Source: Botryococcus braunii
Lineage: Eukaryota; Chlorophyta; Trebouxiophyceae
Length of the DNA: 17,933 nucleotides
Assembly (NCBI GenBank): GCA_002005505.1
Contig: MVGU01001938.1
Span: 1 to 17,933 of the forward strand
Direction of reading: 5' to 3'
Shown: positions 1 to 8,750 of the stretch, piece after piece
How positions within the stretch are numbered: position 1 is the stretch's first letter
Layout: every line of letters begins with the position of its first letter
Notes under the pieces: model-generated
Told to the model about the DNA's origin: nothing
What the model saw: only the letters and a program-made list of their open reading frames with translations
Databases searched by the model: none
Program-made: the position numbers and the translations under genes

Positions 1-370
1 AGGGAGAGAGAGAGAGGGAGGGAGGAAACATAGATTTTGAGTGCCACTAAGGGTGCAAGGGGCCTTTGATTTGCATTTTGATGATGCACACGCATCTTCT
101 GCAGACCAAAACAGGTTGAAAGTGGCGCGGTGACCTTGCGGCATTAGGACACTAAATTTCTGATGGAGTGGGACAGGTGACTCAAAAGCAGTAATTGCAC
201 GGCGGACGTCAGAAGGACTGGCAGCAGTGGCGTGGGAGAGCACGATGCACAGAGAGTTTTTCAAGGTATGCCAGCAGTTCTATCTCAGCAGCCTCACTAT
301 CTAGGATTGGCATATCGGACCCAAGCAAGTCTGAATTTATCTTCCTTTGTATGTGGGGGCCTTCTATGGT

Positions 371-386
371 CCCCCCCCCCCTCTCT

Positions 387-432
<46 letters not shown>

Positions 433-443
433 TCGCGTGCGTG
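371..443. repeat. Compound microsatellite C10-(CT)n-(GT)n
   Basis: A run of ten C is followed by five CT units, then about eighteen GT units and a GC/GT-mixed end. Reading frames through it are low-complexity artefacts. It lies upstream of the recognisable phosphatase exons, so probably in an intron or the 5' flank of that gene. A G-rich run (about 466-483) follows shortly after. A short purine-rich GA tract also occupies the first 28 bases of the window. Confidence 0.95.
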
Positions 444-616
444 TTTTCTTTCTTCCCTTTTTTCGTGGGGGGTGGGGGGGGGGTCCTGCCAGAGCGGTGA
501 AGAATGGAATGACTGTCGCATTTTATTGTGAATGGATGGCTCCCGGCAGCTCTAATGGCTTCGTCGAAAATATGTGGCAATGCGGCGCTGCTTCTTGTAC
601 TGGTTGCCTTGTGTAG

Positions 617-698
617 CTGTGGAGGTTCACAATCAGGACTACTGCTTGTGTGATGTGGAGGACCCCCCAGATGTGTTGCAGAATTCGGCATTTTTGCT
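617..698 (+). other. Possible exon upstream of the PP2C exons (unproven)
   Basis: This short stretch reads open in the frame starting at 625 (VHNQDYCLCDVEDPP... to about 698). It is preceded by an AG at 615-616 and followed by a good consensus donor, GTAAGT, at 699-704. That fits an internal exon of the + strand gene whose later exons encode a PP2C core. I do not recognise the peptide as part of PP2C, and the missing N-terminal motifs (DGHGG, GDSR) were not found in 1-1090. They may lie outside the window or be split over short exons. It could equally be a chance open stretch. Confidence 0.2.
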
Positions 699-916
699 GT
701 AAGTGTACATTCATTGTTTCTGGCGTTCCTCTTCTCTACATGTGCACACTGTGGAGAAGGGGGGGGGGGTAGACCAGGTTTATCAGCAACTCGATCTGGT
801 GTTCTGTTGTCATGTACCTGTCTTTTGTGTGTCAACAATGTAAATGTCAGAATGAGTTGCAGGGGTGGGTGTGTGTGGGCGGGGGTGTCTGCGGTAGGTG
901 GTGAGGGAAGAATTGG

Positions 917-956
917 AGGGGGGGGGGGAAGAGAGAGGAGGGGCGGGGGGGGGAGG

Positions 957-1016
<60 letters not shown>

Positions 1017-1018
1017 GA
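917..1018. repeat. G-runs followed by a long (GA)n microsatellite
   Basis: Several runs of 7-11 G between 917 and 957 are followed by about 60 bases of nearly pure GA repeat and then a short GT-rich end. All the G-runs here lie on the + strand, the sense strand of the phosphatase gene. Long translations across this tract (Ser-Leu or Arg-Glu repeats) are artefacts. Confidence 0.95.
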
Positions 1019-1091
1019 GCGTGTGTGCACACATGTGGCCATGGCCTGAGATTTGGAGGATCTGCGGCCCTGACTGCTGAGACTGGATGTA

Positions 1092-1286
1092 ATGGGGGGA
1101 CAGGAACTGTCAAAAAAGGATTTCCCAAGTTCGTCGCCGCTGCAACTCCGCTTTGTGCGAAGTGGGTCTGAACAGGAGTTTGTGCGAGTATCAAGGTGTC
1201 TCGGGAATAAAATGCTCCAGGGTCAAGGGATCACGTCTGTCCCAGACTGCCATCTGCACGACATACATGACGATGACTGTTTCTTG
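1092..1286 (+). CDS. Protein phosphatase 2C (PPM family), exon with the SR..G strand
   Basis: This exon encodes part of a metal-dependent Ser/Thr phosphatase of the PP2C family. The readable segment contains EFVRVSRCLGN, which matches the family's conserved 'V-SR-x-x-G-(D/N)' strand. It continues through SVPDCHLHDIHDDDCFL, the usual stretch before the 'LATDGLWD' motif. The exon ends in phase 0 at a consensus donor, GTAAGG (1287), and joins codon-perfectly to the exon at 1848, giving CFL-VLATDGLWD. The 5' boundary is uncertain: the frame is open from 1074, and an acceptor-like AG sits at 1174-1175 just before the best-conserved part. The upstream exons with the first metal-binding Asp residues were not identified. 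The family assignment is firm when the three exons are read together; the subfamily is not determined. Confidence 0.75.
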
Positions 1287-1367
1287 GTAAGGAAGACTGC
1301 CCCTTTCAACTGTCTGCTCTTCCTCCTTTGATGATCGAAATAGCGCATCGTGGGTACGCATGTAAAG

Positions 1368-1391
1368 CCCCTCCCCCCAGGGGGGGAGGGG
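1368..1391. repeat. Perfect G/C palindrome in PP2C intron
   Basis: The left arm CCCCTCCCCCC (1368-1378) is exactly complementary to GGGGGGAGGGG (1381-1391), with a two-base spacer (AG). It lies in the intron 1287-1847, which also has a long T-then-G run near 1447-1470. The arms could form a very stable hairpin or, on one strand, G-quadruplex-like structure. No function is shown. Confidence 0.9.
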
Positions 1392-1847
1392 AGGGGAAGA
1401 CAGAGTGAGAGTGTGTGTGTGTGGTTGGGTGGGTGTGTGTATTGGGTTTTTTTTGGGGGGGGGGGGGGGAGGGGGAGTTTGGGGGAGGGGAGACAAACTA
1501 GACAAGCTTTACTTGGGTCTCTGTGGATCATGTGAGGGAGTTTACAATTGTGGACACTGTCTCAGTCCCGCAGGGTAGGTAGAGCAAGACTGTTCCGCAG
1601 GGCATCAGAGGAACTGGCATGTGTGGGGGGAACTTGGATAGGCAGGCATCCCGTTGTGTATTGTCAACTGCTCCTTAAACCTCCAGTTGTGCCTTGTCCG
1701 TCCTCACTCTGCAGGCTCCTTTGTCAGCTCGAATTCTTTGATAGGCTCTTCCGCAGGCTCTTTTGTCAGGTCGACTTCTCAGTGCTGTGTTGTAGCACAG
1801 GAGAGTTTCTTTTGGCACGAGCCTTGACGCGGTACTGGCTGCCTCAG

Positions 1848-1997
1848 GTGTTGGCTACTGATGGACTGTGGGACAGCATGACTTCCCGCCAAGTTGTCGA
1901 ATTTGTCGACCACTATTTGCGACACCCTTGTGGAGGCATCAGTCCAGCCGCGGCCCTCACGTTAGAGGCGATGAACAGGTGTAAGAGGAAAATTGGG
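1848..1997 (+). CDS. PP2C exon with the LATDGLWD metal-binding motif
   Basis: This is the core exon of a PP2C-type phosphatase. It opens directly with VLATDGLWDSMTSRQVVEFV, the family's hallmark motif. The Asp in 'ATDG' coordinates the catalytic Mn/Mg ions in known PP2Cs. A helix-rich stretch then ends in AALTLEAMNRCKRKIG. The acceptor is TGCCTCAG (ending at 1847) and the donor is GGG|GTGAGT (1998); both boundaries are phase 0. The upstream intron is 561 bp. An alternative donor (CAG|GTGTAAG at 1979) exists but would break phase with the next exon, so the 1998 donor is preferred. The protein should be a soluble Ser/Thr phosphatase; its substrate is unknown. Confidence 0.85.
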
Positions 1998-2376
1998 GTG
2001 AGTTGTGCCCCGTCAGTCTGTTTCCCAACCTCAAAAGTGTGGTCCATCATCGGTTCAGTTGTCACAACTTCCAACCTACCGTCCATGGGTTTGTCTGCCT
2101 GAATGGATGAGGTGATCTGGTGTGTGTACGACTTCATATGGCCGACTCCTACCCATCAACATCCATACAGCTGGGCTCCTTTGGGTTGCGACATAGCTTA
2201 TTCTGGCTTGGAAAAGGGAGGGACGGCCTTGCCAGTTCCTTTCCCCTCGCATGGGCATGTTTTGCTGACCAGAGCGCATACACAGAAATGGCTGCATGAG
2301 AACAGAATCTGATTTGCCACTTTCGTTTGGTTTCTGTGTCAAGTGTCATTGTCATTGGTAGAACCTGATTGCAAAG

Positions 2377-2490
2377 TCCCTGTCTGTGTGAAGGGAAGAG
2401 TGGGAAACCCCCCACCCCCGTCCGTGTCTCTGTCCCTGTCTGTAGTGAAGGGAGAGAGGGAACCCCTCCTGTCCCTGTCTGTAGTGTAAG
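2377..2490. repeat. Imperfect short tandem repeat in PP2C intron
   Basis: The block TCCCTGTCTGT followed by a GTGAAGGGA-type purine stretch occurs three times (starting near 2377, 2433 and 2472) with irregular spacing. It lies in the 553-bp intron between the exons ending at 1997 and starting at 2551. Apart from this the intron shows no other feature I can name. Confidence 0.6.
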
Positions 2491-2550
2491 AGCATTGGAG
2501 TACATGTGTTGCGAGGGGGTTGACCCAGCATTGGCTGCGGGTACACTCAG

Positions 2551-2763
2551 GTTACAAGAGTTGACGATGTTACCGCGATTGTCGTACCGCTTCCTGCTTA
2601 CGACCCGCCACACACTGAATCTACTGGAACCAGCTCCGACGATTTACCCCTGCCCAAGATCCTGAAGGAGGAGCCTCCGCAGTCAATGAAGGAGGCAAAT
2701 GCAAGCAGTTCGCAGCTCGTTATCCTTTCCCTTCCTGATGCAGATTATTTTCACTTCGCGGAA
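2551..2763 (+). CDS. PP2C exon with the DDVTAIVV motif and C-terminal extension
   Basis: This exon completes the PP2C catalytic core. It starts VTRVDDVTAIVVPL, matching the conserved C-terminal '(D)N/D-(I/V)-T-x-(I/V)VV' strand whose Asp binds the second metal ion. The acceptor is CACTCAG (ending at 2550), entered in phase 0 from the exon ending at 1997. After the core comes a Pro/Ser/Thr-rich stretch (PLPAYDPPHTESTGTSSDDL), then a short Lys/Glu-rich piece, then LVILSLPDADYFHFAE. A consensus donor, GTGAGT, at 2764 ends the exon in phase 0. So the protein continues past the phosphatase domain and is longer than a minimal PP2C. The next exon is not certain: the candidate at 3841 enters in a different phase, so a further small exon may lie between. 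Confidence 0.8.
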
Positions 2764-2893
2764 GTGAGTCTGACCTGATACTCTGCAACTTGCATCTATC
2801 CAGCTTTCAAGGATTGGCTTGGAGCATGGTTGATCCCCTTGTGCATCCGGGTTGTGGGGCTGTGCATGGGAGTGATTGCTGGCTATGCGGTGG

Positions 2894-3120
2894 GATCTTG
2901 AATGTGGAGATGTGTTGATGTACTGAAGGACTTTGTGCAAGTGTGTAGAAAGGAGGATCTTGAACGTGGAGATCTGTTGATGTAATGAAGGACTTTTTGC
3001 AAGTGAGTAGAATGGAGGATCTTGAACGGGGAGATGTGTTGATGTACTGAAGGATTTTGTTCAAGTGTGTAGAAAGGGGTCTACTGAAGGATTTTGTGCA
3101 AGTGTGTGGAAAGGGGTCTA
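2894..3120. repeat. Minisatellite, 62-bp unit, about 3.6 copies
   Basis: The unit begins GATCTTGAA and contains TGTTGATGTA(C/A)TGAAGGA and a GTGTAGAAAGG-type end. Copies start at 2894, 2956 and 3018 with exact 62-bp spacing. A truncated fourth copy (3080-3116) lacks the first third of the unit. It lies between the exon ending at 2763 and the exon candidate at 3841, presumably in an intron. The rest of 3121-3650 shows no gene or repeat I can support. Confidence 0.9.
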
Positions 3121-3652
3121 ACCCAAGCAGGGGACGGGACGTGGCGGGTTGATTCGATGGTTGAAGCCGGGATTCAATGCAATAAAATTGTAATTTATTA
3201 GTCAATGTGATGCACGCTTTCAGCTGACTTTGTGGAACATATCGACCTCGCAGGCACAAGGGGAGAAGCTTCAATTACCAAAGTATTCGCTGCCTAGGCT
3301 GCCCACGTAAGCATTTCCTACCTCATCTTGCCCCATTTCTGCTGCATTGGCCCCTGATGTTTTGCGCTAGTGTATGCCAAATGTGCATGGAGTCCATGCC
3401 CCATGGTGCTCTTCTGTTGTAGGCTTTGCATGGGGATACAAATCTTAAAACGGTATCGAAATGGATGGCTCAGCGGGATTTGGACTGCACGTGTTGCCTT
3501 GACTAGCTCAACCTGCATGTTGAGTAGTGCATGGGGTTATTTCAACTGAAAAGGGCTTAGATATGCTAGAAAGCTAGAAAGATATGCTTTTGAAGGGCCT
3601 GCATGTTGAGAAGTGCATCCATATCAGTGTACCAAATGTCAAGCACATTCCG

Positions 3653-3818
3653 TTCCTTGTATGCACTGTTGGGTAGGATATTCAGTTCCTAGTATGCCTT
3701 CTTGCATAGGATTTTCAGTTCCTTGTATGCACTTTTGCGTAGGATATTCAGTTTCCTTGCATGCATTGTTGTTTCGGGTATCCAGTTACTTGTATGCATT
3801 GTTGTGTCGGACATTCAG
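3653..3818. repeat. Minisatellite, 33-bp unit, five copies, just before an exon
   Basis: Units starting TTCCTTGTATGCA... begin at 3653, 3686, 3719, 3753 and 3786, that is 33-34 bp apart, with several substitutions between copies. Because the period is mostly a multiple of three, two + frames stay open (repeating Cys/Met/His/Ser-rich peptides), but no such protein family is known to me. The array ends about 20 bp before the GTGCAG acceptor at 3840, so it forms the 3' part of an intron and supplies its T-rich tract. Confidence 0.85.
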
Positions 3819-3840
3819 TTTTTTGTGTGTGCTGGTGCAG

Positions 3841-4006
3841 GCCTGTCAACAAGGCGAATCCCCGAAAACTCATCAGGAGCAGAAGTGAGAAGGCTCTCAG
3901 GCGCCCGGCGCGTGTCATCAATGACGTTATAGAGGAAAACGAGCCTTTTACAGGGCAAAAGCGTGGCCTGTGCGTGCAGAATCTGATTGTGCCAAAGATG
4001 TACATG
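3841..4006 (+). CDS. Exon candidate, basic protein of unknown function, probably same gene
   Basis: This exon is bounded by a strong acceptor (T-rich tract, GTGCAG ending at 3840) and a donor, ATG|GTAGGC (4007). The frame entered with one base before the first full codon reads PVNKANPRKLIRSRSEKALR, continues with RRPARVINDVIEENEPF, and ends NLIVPKMYM. The peptide is strongly basic at its start and then mixed; no domain is recognised. Codon structure and both splice signals support a real exon on the + strand downstream of the PP2C exons. The phase (enters +1, leaves 0) does not match the donor at 2764 directly, so an exon may be missing in between, or this belongs to a separate gene. Confidence 0.5.
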
Positions 4007-4087
4007 GTAGGCATCGTGCCACCTTCTTGCCGGGTTTCGGGGCTTTAACTGAATAGATTTGTTCGGCATTTCCTAACAAGCATTGTT

Positions 4088-4255
4088 ATGAAGACAGTTG
4101 TTTACCGGTGTTGTCATGGCCCGCTGCCATTGCCTCTTGCTTGCAACTTGGAAGAGTTTGACATAGCATTCCCTGCCAATCCCTCAGCGCTGCCCTCTGA
4201 CAGTTTACTAGACTCTGATCAATCCATCATGGAAATGCTCTCAATATATATGTAA
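4088..4255 (+). CDS. Small open reading frame or exon with acidic Ser-rich C-terminus
   Basis: An ATG at 4088 opens a 55-codon frame. It ends EEFDIAFPANPSALPSDS, then an Asp/Ser-rich tail, then a TAA at 4253-4255. A donor-like GTAAAG at 4252 overlaps the stop, so this could be an internal exon rather than an end. It lies in the same frame as the exon ending at 4006, but I could not find a convincing acceptor in the right phase. No family is recognised. It might be an alternative 3' end of the upstream gene or chance coding-like sequence. Confidence 0.25.
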   Translation: MKTVVYRCCHGPLPLPLACNLEEFDIAFPANPSALPSDSLLDSDQSIMEMLSIYM

Positions 4256-4351
4256 AGAAGGGTTTTGACTATCGAATGGGAAAACTCCCAATGGGAGTCT
4301 GACGTCCGAACCCCTGCCTGCATCATCATGATTCTGCCTGTGTTGCTGCGT

Positions 4352-4488
4352 TGGGCCCCCAAGTTGGTTGGGCTCCAACTTGCTTTTGGATCCTAGTCTG
4401 GGCCCCCAAGTTGCTATTGCATCCTGGTCTGGGCCCCCAAGTTTCTTTTGCATCCTGGTCTGGGCCCCCAAGTTATTTTTGGATCCTG
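4352..4488. repeat. Minisatellite, 31-bp unit, about 4 copies
   Basis: The core TGGGCCCCCAAGTT starts at 4352, 4399, 4430 and 4461. The last three units are spaced exactly 31 bp; the first unit carries a 16-bp insertion. Each unit ends GGATCCT or GCATCCT. An open frame passes through it, but the 31-bp period shifts the reading frame in each unit, so the array is not evolving as protein code. It probably lies in the intron before the exon starting at 4560. Confidence 0.9.
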
Positions 4489-4559
4489 TTAGGAAAGCCA
4501 GTGGCATCCGCCGTCTGATGTTTAATGAGTTCAATCAATGTCTTCAACCTGTGCTGCAG

Positions 4560-5141
4560 GCTGGACCCAGCGAGGTGAAGGATGTGGCTGTCAGAACTCC
4601 TGTCCAGCCTGGATCTAGTCAATCGGGATCAAGCCTGGACAACAGGGCTGCCAGGACCAGTACCCCTGTAGTGATTATTGCCTCCGAAGCAGCAGCGACA
4701 AAAAGCACCGTTCAATCAATGGAGCCAATCTTACCGACCGAACGACCCCAGAGGTCTGCTGGAGCGACTGTCGCAGCTCCAAGTCCGCTGTGTGTCCCTC
4801 CTCTGGCACCTCGAAAACTGAACTGCTTTTGCGCTTGCTATCAATGGGCAAAAAAGTTGGCTTGGAAGGCCTTGCTCATCTATGCAGATGACGTCGCCAA
4901 ACAGCACTGGATGGAGTATACTCTTGAGACAGCCACAGGTTTGTTCGGCTCTGGTCTGATCGTGATGCTTATGTGTTGCGGGATTGCTCTTGGCAGACTT
5001 ATTAGTGTTGTTCAGGCATGGATTTCCTGCCCGATCTCCAGTCCCTTCCTCCTCTCGACAAGAGAGAGCAGATGTGCGTTGCCAAGCCTGACTGGTTCTT
5101 GCTTTGCATGGCTCCAGGAACTAAAATCTCATCGTCGATAG
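4560..5141 (+). CDS. Terminal exon candidate with hydrophobic segment, unknown function
   Basis: An acceptor CAACCTGTGCTGCAG (ending at 4559) opens a phase-0 frame of 193 codons to a TAG at 5139-5141. Residues 1-90 are Ser/Pro/Thr/Ala-rich and look disordered. A Cys-containing stretch follows (LNCFCACYQWAKKLAWKALL), then a hydrophobic segment (GLFGSGLIVMLMCCGIALG), then a short tail ending ELKSHRR. The hydrophobic stretch of about 18-20 residues could be a single transmembrane helix near the C-terminus. Its acceptor phase matches the donor at 4007. I do not recognise the domain. A weak internal donor (CAG|GTTTGT near 4939) could end the exon before the hydrophobic part, which would remove the membrane segment. 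The link to the PP2C exons is inferred only from strand and position. Confidence 0.45.
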   Translation, partial: AGPSEVKDVAVRTPVQPGSSQSGSSLDNRAARTSTPVVIIASEAAATKSTVQSMEPILPTERPQRSAGATVAAPSPLCVPPLAPRKLNCFCACYQWAKKLAWKALLIYADDVAKQHWMEYTLETATGLFGSGLIVMLMCCGIALGRLISVVQAWISCPISSPFLLSTRESRCALPSLTGSCFAWLQELKSHRR

Positions 5142-5204
5142 GCTCAAACACGAGAACATACATAAACTGCTCTGCTTGATCTGTTTTTTCTGTCGTCGCG
5201 TGCG

Positions 5205-5300
5205 CCTCTCCCCCCCCTCCCCCCCACTGGTGTCTCTCCCTCTCCCCCTCCCCCCCACCTCTGTCATCCGCCCTTTTTTTTGTTTTGGGGGGGGGGGGGG
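5205..5300. repeat. Pyrimidine tract followed by T-run and G14 run
   Basis: A C/T-rich tract (several C7-8 runs) is followed by T9-G-T4 and a run of about 14 G. On the - strand this reads C-run, then an A-rich stretch. That position is just after the stop of the decayed - strand reverse-transcriptase-like frame (5317), where a non-LTR element's A-rich tail would be expected. The tract could also simply be an independent simple repeat. Confidence 0.7.
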
Positions 5301-5316
5301 ATTTCGGTGCTGATCA

Positions 5317-6229
5317 CTACGTAGCACAGGATCTGCGGGCAAGCTGTACGAGGCCACCTGCACGGCGCTTCGAGCGTGAGCGGGTGTGGGTGTGTGAGCA
5401 CCCGCTGACGCGCGTTGGGTCGAGGATGTTGGCTAACCTCTGAAGAGGCGCATGGTGCCAAGTGGGGTTTCTGATGCGTAGTGTGGGCATGCGCAGGCCC
5501 GTGCAGACGTCAGGAATTCCGATCCCGCCCGCGCCGCCGTCTGCGTGGGGCAGCCACAACACAGCCCCCGAAAAGCTTCTGGGCAGGAGCAGGGAGAGCC
5601 CCGCGTTAGATGCACTGATGCGCCGCTGCGCCAGCGAGTTCAACCTCCGCAGCATGGAGGGCCGCTGCCATGGCTCCTCTGCCTTGGTAGAGCTTTCATT
5701 CAGCAGGCCAAGCGTGTCGGCGCCCCCCGAGCTGATGGCCACGGAGGCCTCCCTGGCCTGCTCAGCCTCGAGGAGCGGAACATTCTCGCAGGACAACCCT
5801 GGCCTCCCCAGAGTGGCGATGCCCCTCACAGGCACAATCTCTGCTGGCTCGAAGTCCAGCAGGGCCTCCGACCTGCTGTCTGCTCCTGGACAGCGCAGTG
5901 AAGCGCCTTGCCTGTCTGCCCGGAGTGCCGTAGGGGTGCCCAGGCTGGCTGAGCGAGCGGGTCAAGCGGCCATCGCCGGCTCCCGCGGGAGCCTTGCTCA
6001 AGGGCTACATTCTGCGCTTGGGCAGGCCCCTGGGACCCCCTCCAGTAGCCCCAGGTGGGGCGGCGGGCGTCCCAGCCCCCCACTGGCGGGCGTTGCCTGT
6101 GGCATGGATCCTGCATTGGGGGATTTGGACCCCACCACATCAAGCGGACAGCGCGATGGGCGGGTCCACAGGGGATCTTCTGCCCTTCAGCTGCTCAAGA
6201 CCTCGGGAACGACAAATGTTTGCCACTAG
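5317..6229 (-). pseudogene. Decayed non-LTR (LINE-like) reverse transcriptase, C-terminal part
   Basis: A GC-rich block, clearly richer in G+C than its flanks, is open on the - strand from about 5980 down to the stop at 5317. The peptide contains PSMLRRLNSLAQRR, then VLWLPHADGGAGGIGIPDV, then MPTLRIRN...LQRLANILDP. That order resembles the region after the palm domain of LINE reverse transcriptases, where 'L-x-R-L-N' is followed by 'GG-(L/I)-GIPD' and a Leu-rich '..L...LDP' stretch. No catalytic (F/Y)ADD box or endonuclease was found between 5836 and 6230, so the copy is truncated at its 5' end. The + strand is also open across most of the block, a common side effect of high GC content. This assignment is a family resemblance judged by eye. 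Confidence 0.35.
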
Positions 6230-7820
6230 GCAGGTGAGCAGGAACTGCAAAATCCCCAAGCCTGTCATGGCTGTTTGAGTATCTTCTCGGTCAGTGCTGG
6301 TGCGCGGTTTCCGGGCTCTCCCCTGGTGTGCTGGATATATATGAAGGAACTCCTCGTCTTTTCTCTTCTCTTGGGTGGCAAGGATGTTTTGCCGAGGTTC
6401 AACAGAGAAAATGGGGGGGGGGGGGGAGGGGAGCGGGTAGTGAAGACCGACTTTGTTTCGTTAGCATTGGGGGTGGAGGTTTGTCCGATAGAGTGCGCCG
6501 AGATCTTTTGACATTGGCAAAGAGCATTGCTCATGATGGCAGTTGACTTTGTTATAGCCGCATTGGCTTGACCCCTTGAGCCAAAATTCAGGAGTCAGAG
6601 AGTGGGAGGAGCTGGTCGTGAAGCTCAAAGTTTGAGGTGTGAGTTGAAACAGTTTCAAGTCACAGAAGCGCTGAGCGTGTGATCATTTACTCTTGCCACA
6701 GCACAAGCAACAACCTCATATGGTTTTTCTCCAGCTTGACTTGTCTGTCGGGCAGGAGGGTGTCATTGACATATATGGAGTGCAAAGTGGGGAAGCCAGG
6801 AATTCTGAAAGTATTACAGCAGTGTCTTTCAAGCATGTAGTTTGAAGTGCTCAAAGCAGAACGTGTGGCTATATTTGAGCTCTACAATTTCCCCAGATGT
6901 GTGTTTGCACATTCTCGGCAGGTTCGGCAGGGCCTGTACTAAGCAACAACAAAGAAGGAAGAAAGTACTTGTTCGGGATAGCGGAGGCTTTTCCCTTGGG
7001 TAGTAGCAAATACTTCAATGTTGAGCAAATACTTCCCTTGTATATTTGGTGTGCCCTGGATGTATGACATCCAAGTCTTCTTTCAGTAAAGTCAGTAGAC
7101 CTGTTGTCAACCACATGGTATTGACCTCAGGCTGTAGGGGCTTCCCTTCCTTTTCCTTTCCGGGCTTTCGGTTTGGAATGCCAAATCTCAGGGTCGGGTC
7201 TGGAAAGTGCCGCAAAAGGGATGTGGTACTCTTCTTATGCCAAGGAGAGAACTGGAGGCAGGCAGGTCAGACATCGCCACCATTGAGGTGGCTGATTCAT
7301 GAACAGCTTGTACAATCCCGTGACTTTAGATCCTCTTACCTCTTGCCATCACAATCAGTGTTTTGCATCTTGTAGCAGAGTTTCTTTATTTTCCCACCCA
7401 TGAAATGGAAAGGTTGCTGGTTGGTGGCGTTTGGCTGGCTGACGGCTCATGCTGTCTTCCGGTTGGAGCGTCATCATCCCAGCTGCGATGCCTTCCGTCT
7501 TAAGAACAGCTCTGCACAGTGGTTGGCAGGGCAACATCATGTACGACTGAAGAGGCCGCCCTTAGTTTGCCAGCGTCGCATGTCAGCTCAGGTTTCGTTT
7601 AAGAGGCATGCATGACTCTCCAAGTTGGTCAGAGGGCTTGAGCCTCTGTGTGTAGAGTACGGTTCATCTTTCATTTCGTATTGTGTGTACGTTCAACTAG
7701 GTGTAAGTTATGTTCAGGACCATATGTAGCATTTGCTGGCTCAGAATTGCTTATTGTGACAAACATACATCACAATTGTGATGCCCTGTTGGTTATATTG
7801 GATTCACAGCTTCGAAAAAG

Positions 7821-7888
7821 AGAGTTCCGTGAGAGGGAAATGGGAGCCCCTCCGAGAGTTCCGTGAGAGGGAAATGGGAGCCCCTCCG
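7821..7888. repeat. 34-bp tandem duplication, two exact copies
   Basis: The unit AGAGTTCCGTGAGAGGGAAA followed by TGGGAGCCCCTCCG occurs at 7821-7854 and 7855-7888 without a mismatch. The exact copy number of two suggests a recent duplication. Confidence 0.95.
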
Positions 7889-8104
7889 GGAAGGGGGGGT
7901 GGGGGCGAGACCAATTTAGAATTCTGGGGCGTTCTTGTAGAAGATCATGCCCTTGCTATGGGTTGCAGCATCGATGTATGTGCCAGGGTTACGCAGTGCT
8001 GTTTTGCGTTTTCTAGGATCTGTTATGGACGTTGGTAAGCCGTTCCTAGAGAGGGTTACAAGGTGCAACAAACCGGTGGTGGTTTCTTCAATCCCTCGGT
8101 GCAG

Positions 8105-8197
8105 ATGTTTCAGTGTGTTTTCTCTGGGTCTGGCGTCACAATGGTTTATCCCTATGTCAGGATGAGGGACGGCCAGGCCATGCTCGCTGCTGTCCAT
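8105..8197 (+). other. Exon-like open stretch, unidentified
   Basis: This stretch reads MFQCVFSGSGVTMVYPYVRM followed by RDGQAMLAAVH, 31 codons. It is preceded by a pyrimidine-containing tract ending CGGTGCAG (8104) and followed by a donor-like GTAGGT (8198). Just upstream is another splice-like pair: TTTTCTAG (ending at 8016) and GTAAGC (8035), which would define an 18-nt micro-exon. The signals make a low-expression or intron-rich + strand gene possible. I do not recognise the peptide, and the opposite strand is also open here, so chance is not excluded. Confidence 0.2.
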
Positions 8198-8750
8198 GTA
8201 GGTGTGGGTATGTCAAACGGGAGCTTATATTGGAAAGCAGCTGGGATTGCTTGCACGTCAACAATATGTGGAGTCATGCTATGTTAGCAGCTCACACCAT
8301 GTACGCAAGTGTGCTCATTTCATACAGAGAGAGAAGGGAGAGAAGGGAATGCTTGACATGCATCTCTGATGTATGACTTTGGCCCTCTCGCCTTTAAGTC
8401 AGCCTGCGGCAAGTTTTATTCCTGTTGCCTGTTGATTTTACATTAGCGTGTTTTCCATGTACAGATAGGCTGTTTTCCTTGCAAACACACTTCTTTTTTG
8501 GGGTCCCGGTTTGACTCTGGTGGATGCCGGGATTCCTTTGTACTTTCATTGATTTAGGACCCTTCACAGAAGGGGAATTGTTGTGCCGGAGTGTTTGCAT
8601 TCAGGTCTTGTGTAATTTCTGTAGCAACTCACCCGGCGTTTGTATACAAGGACCAGGCCCTCTACGGTGGTTGAGAAGGTTATGGGGCAACTCTTAATGT
8701 ACAGGGAATTTTAGTCTTTTCATTATTACTTTTGGTGTCAGGCCGACATG

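Noticed and set aside
209..1049. Long open frames on both strands rich in Ser-Leu, Thr-His, Val-Cys or Arg-Glu repeats
   Set aside because: They are translations of (GT)n, (GA)n and G-run microsatellites and have no conserved domain.
2894..3120. Spaced repeats considered as a CRISPR array
   Set aside because: The copies are head-to-tail without unique spacers and the context is eukaryotic, so it is a minisatellite.
4368..4559. Extension of the 4560-5141 exon upstream to an ATG at 4368
   Set aside because: This part runs through a 31-bp minisatellite whose period shifts the frame each unit, and a good acceptor exists at 4559.
5462..6229. 255-codon + strand frame over the GC-rich block
   Set aside because: High GC content removes stops on both strands; the - strand carries the reverse-transcriptase-like motifs, and the + peptide shows no known pattern.
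7916..8197. 93-codon - strand frame
   Set aside because: It overlaps + strand splice-like signals, has no recognisable domain, and neither strand shows clear coding bias.
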